Positions 5,084 through 6,855 of a DNA stretch of 6,855 nt are shown here, one piece after another. The translations under genes were made by a program, and so were the position numbers. The notes under the pieces were generated by a model. That model worked only from the letters and a program-made list of their open reading frames with translations, was not told the DNA's origin and searched no databases. The stretch is from contig CAMDSG010000092.1 in the NCBI GenBank assembly GCA_945907055.1, positions 1-6,855 of the forward strand, written 5' to 3'. The stretch is from Bifidobacterium breve (GTDB taxonomy: Bacteria; Actinomycetota; Acidimicrobiia; IMCC26256). Position 1 is the stretch's first letter. Every line of letters starts with the position of its first letter.

Positions 5084-6855
5084 ATGCCCGCGCGCGAAAA
5101 CCTGCGTAACGTCGCGATTATCGCGCACGTCGATCATGGCAAGACCACACTCGTAGATGCACTGCTCTGGCAGTCAGGCGCGTTTCGTGCCAACCAAGAC
5201 GTCAACGAGCGAGTCATGGACTCCAACGATCTAGAGCGCGAGAAGGGAATTACGATTCTCGCAAAGAACACCGCGATCAACTTCGGCGATGTGATCATCA
5301 ACGTTATCGACACCCCCGGCCACGCCGACTTCGGTGGCGAGGTCGAGCGCGGGCTTGCAATGGTTGATGGTGTGCTCCTACTCGTCGATGCAAGTGAGGG
5401 GCCACTTCCCCAGACGCGCTTCGTGCTTCGTAAGACGCTTGAGCTGCATCTTCCTGTGATCTTGGTCATTAACAAGGTCGACCGACCAGATGCTCGAATC
5501 AAAGAGGTCATCGACGAGGTCTACGAGTTGTTCCTCGATCTTGATGCCTCCGGCGACCAGATTGAGTTTCCAATTATCTATACCAACGCTAAGGCAGGTT
5601 GGGCAGCGCTCGAGGAGGGCGTAGAGGGAACCGATCTTGCGCCGCTTCGCGAGATGATCATGAGCCGCATCCCTGCTCCTAGCTACGAGGAGGGCCACCC
5701 CTTCCAAGCACTCGTTACCAACTTGGCAGCATCCCCCTATGTCGGGCGTCTTGCTATTTGCCGTGTTCGTAATGGCACTGTAAGTAAAGGCCAGCAGATC
5801 GCATGGTGTCGTTCGGATGGATCCATTGAGCGTGTAAAGATCTCCGAGCTCTACATGACAGAGGCACTAGAGCGTGTCGAGGTCGCATCTGCAGGCCCCG
5901 GGGACATCATCGCTGTTGCAGGTATCTCGGAGGTCACGATCGGAGAGACGCTTGCCGATCTAGACGACCCGCGACCCCTTCCTCTCCTTGAGATTGACGA
6001 GCCAAGCCTCTCAATGACGGTCGGTATCAATACCTCGCCACTCGCTGGAAAAGACGGCGACAAGCTCACGGCGCGTTACCTCGAGCAGCGACTCCAGCAG
6101 GAACTAATCGGTAACGTCTCGCTGCAGGTCTTTGATACCGAGCGCCCAGATACATGGGAGGTACGCGGTCGAGGAGAGTTGCAGCTCGCTGTACTCATCG
6201 AGACAATGCGACGCGAAGGTTTCGAGCTCACAGTCGGGAAGCCCCAGGTTGTTACCAAAGAGATAAACGGCAAAATTAATGAGCCTGTTGAGCGCATCAC
6301 CATCGATGTCCCAGAGGACTTCCTCGGCGTGGTTTCGCAGTTGCTAGCGCTTCGTAAGGGGCGCCTAGAGCAGATGGTTAACCATGGCACAGGCTGGGTC
6401 CGTATGGACTTCCGTGTGCCGGCACGTGGCCTGATTGGGTTTCGAACGGAGTTCCTAACCGAGACACGCGGAACCGGAATGCTCCATCACGTATTCGACG
6501 GATGGATGCCATGGGTAGGGGAGCTACGTACGCGCCCCAACGGCAGCATGGTCGCCGATCGAACCGGTGTTACGAGTACCTACTCGCTCATGACTCTTCA
6601 GGAGCGCGGCGCTCTACTCGTTGGACCTTCAGTTGATGTCTATGAAGGAATGATCGTGGGCGAGAACTCTCGCACCGATGAGATGGATGTGAATCCAACC
6701 AAAGAGAAGAAACTCACGAACATGCGCGCCGCTGGATCCGATGATCTTGTGCGACTTGTTCCGCCGCGCAACCTCTCACTTGAGCAGGCTCTTGAGTTCA
6801 TCGCCGACGATGAGTGCGTTGAGGTAACCCCTCACAACGTGCGCCTTCGAAAGAC
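5084..6855 (+). CDS. typA: Ribosome-associated translational GTPase TypA/BipA (3' end cut by window)
   Basis: The frame is open from ATG 5084 to the window end, giving 590 residues. E. coli TypA has about 607, so only the last few to about 20 residues are missing. The GTPase domain (1-200) has all motifs: G1 AHVDHGKTT (14-22), G2 REKGITI (52-58), G3 DTPGH (76-80), G4 NKVD (130-133) and a G5-like TNAKAGW (168-173). The domain-II barrel follows (about 204-300), then the TypA-specific SPLAGKDG (318-325), the EF-G-like domain with RGRGELQLAVLIETMRREG (361-379), and the RGLIGFRTEFLT block (448-459). Last is the BipA-only C-terminal domain with KEKKLTNMR (540-548) and VTPHNVRLRK (581-590). TypA binds 70S ribosomes in the EF-G site and aids 50S assembly and growth under cold or other stress. 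The start is supported by AAGGA (5075-5079), 4 nt before the ATG. The 72-bp gap before it holds no clear promoter or terminator. Confidence 0.97.
   Translation, partial: MPARENLRNVAIIAHVDHGKTTLVDALLWQSGAFRANQDVNERVMDSNDLEREKGITILAKNTAINFGDVIINVIDTPGHADFGGEVERGLAMVDGVLLLVDASEGPLPQTRFVLRKTLELHLPVILVINKVDRPDARIKEVIDEVYELFLDLDASGDQIEFPIIYTNAKAGWAALEEGVEGTDLAPLREMIMSRIPAPSYEEGHPFQALVTNLAASPYVGRLAICRVRNGTVSKGQQIAWCRSDGSIERVKISELYMTEALERVEVASAGPGDIIAVAGISEVTIGETLADLDDPRPLPLLEIDEPSLSMTVGINTSPLAGKDGDKLTARYLEQRLQQELIGNVSLQVFDTERPDTWEVRGRGELQLAVLIETMRREGFELTVGKPQVVTKEINGKINEPVERITIDVPEDFLGVVSQLLALRKGRLEQMVNHGTGWVRMDFRVPARGLIGFRTEFLTETRGTGMLHHVFDGWMPWVGELRTRPNGSMVADRTGVTSTYSLMTLQERGALLVGPSVDVYEGMIVGENSRTDEMDVNPTKEKKLTNMRAAGSDDLVRLVPPRNLSLEQALEFIADDECVEVTPHNVRLRK

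Noticed and set aside
5134..6390. Minus-strand frames of 72-125 codons across the right end.
   Set aside because: They are antisense to typA, whose GTPase and C-terminal motifs are complete and continuous in the plus-strand frame.

Overview
The window looks like a chromosomal stretch from a moderately GC-rich actinobacterium. The F420-dependent luciferase-like oxidoreductase points that way, as do the strong GGAGG-type ribosome binding sites and the mix of housekeeping and redox genes. An Acidimicrobiia-type aquatic lineage is my guess, but nothing in the window proves it. I see no phage, transposon, CRISPR or plasmid signature, and no rRNA or tRNA gene.

Layout, left to right. (1) Positions 1-795 (+) are the 3' end of a gene whose start lies outside the window. 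Its visible 264 residues are an extreme low-complexity tail of Gly/Ser-Asp-Ser-Arg tetrads, such as some RNA-binding proteins carry at the C-terminus. (2) A perfect 13-bp hairpin followed by a T-run (822-863) separates it from a convergent small cupin gene (878-1276, -). (3) A 129-bp divergent intergenic region holds a plausible promoter for the cupin and a hairpin just before the ribosome binding site of the next gene. (4) A luciferase-like F420-dependent oxidoreductase (1406-2293, +) ends in three tandem 14-15 bp repeats that each carry its stop codon. (5) A convergent UspA-family ATP-binding universal stress protein follows (2331-2795, -). (6) Positions 2857-2940 form a short, strongly structured intergenic block. 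(7) Next is a secreted right-handed beta-helix protein with a Thr-rich spacer (2933-4288, -). (8) After a divergent intergenic region come a glutathione-peroxidase-family (probably thioredoxin-dependent) peroxidase (4523-5011, +) and, 72 bp on, the ribosome-associated GTPase TypA/BipA (5084 to the window end, +), which lacks only its last few residues.

The genes do not form one pathway. The neighbourhood is mostly single-gene transcription units in alternating orientation. A loose stress theme (TypA, universal stress protein, peroxidase, possible RNA-helicase tail) is visible but may be coincidence. The two end genes are both incomplete, and their reading frames were confirmed by hand translation. 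I found no convincing undescribed multi-gene system. The most unusual items are the RGDS-type repeat tail, the stop-codon tandem repeat between two convergent genes, the structured block at 2857-2940, and the uncharacterised secreted beta-helix protein.
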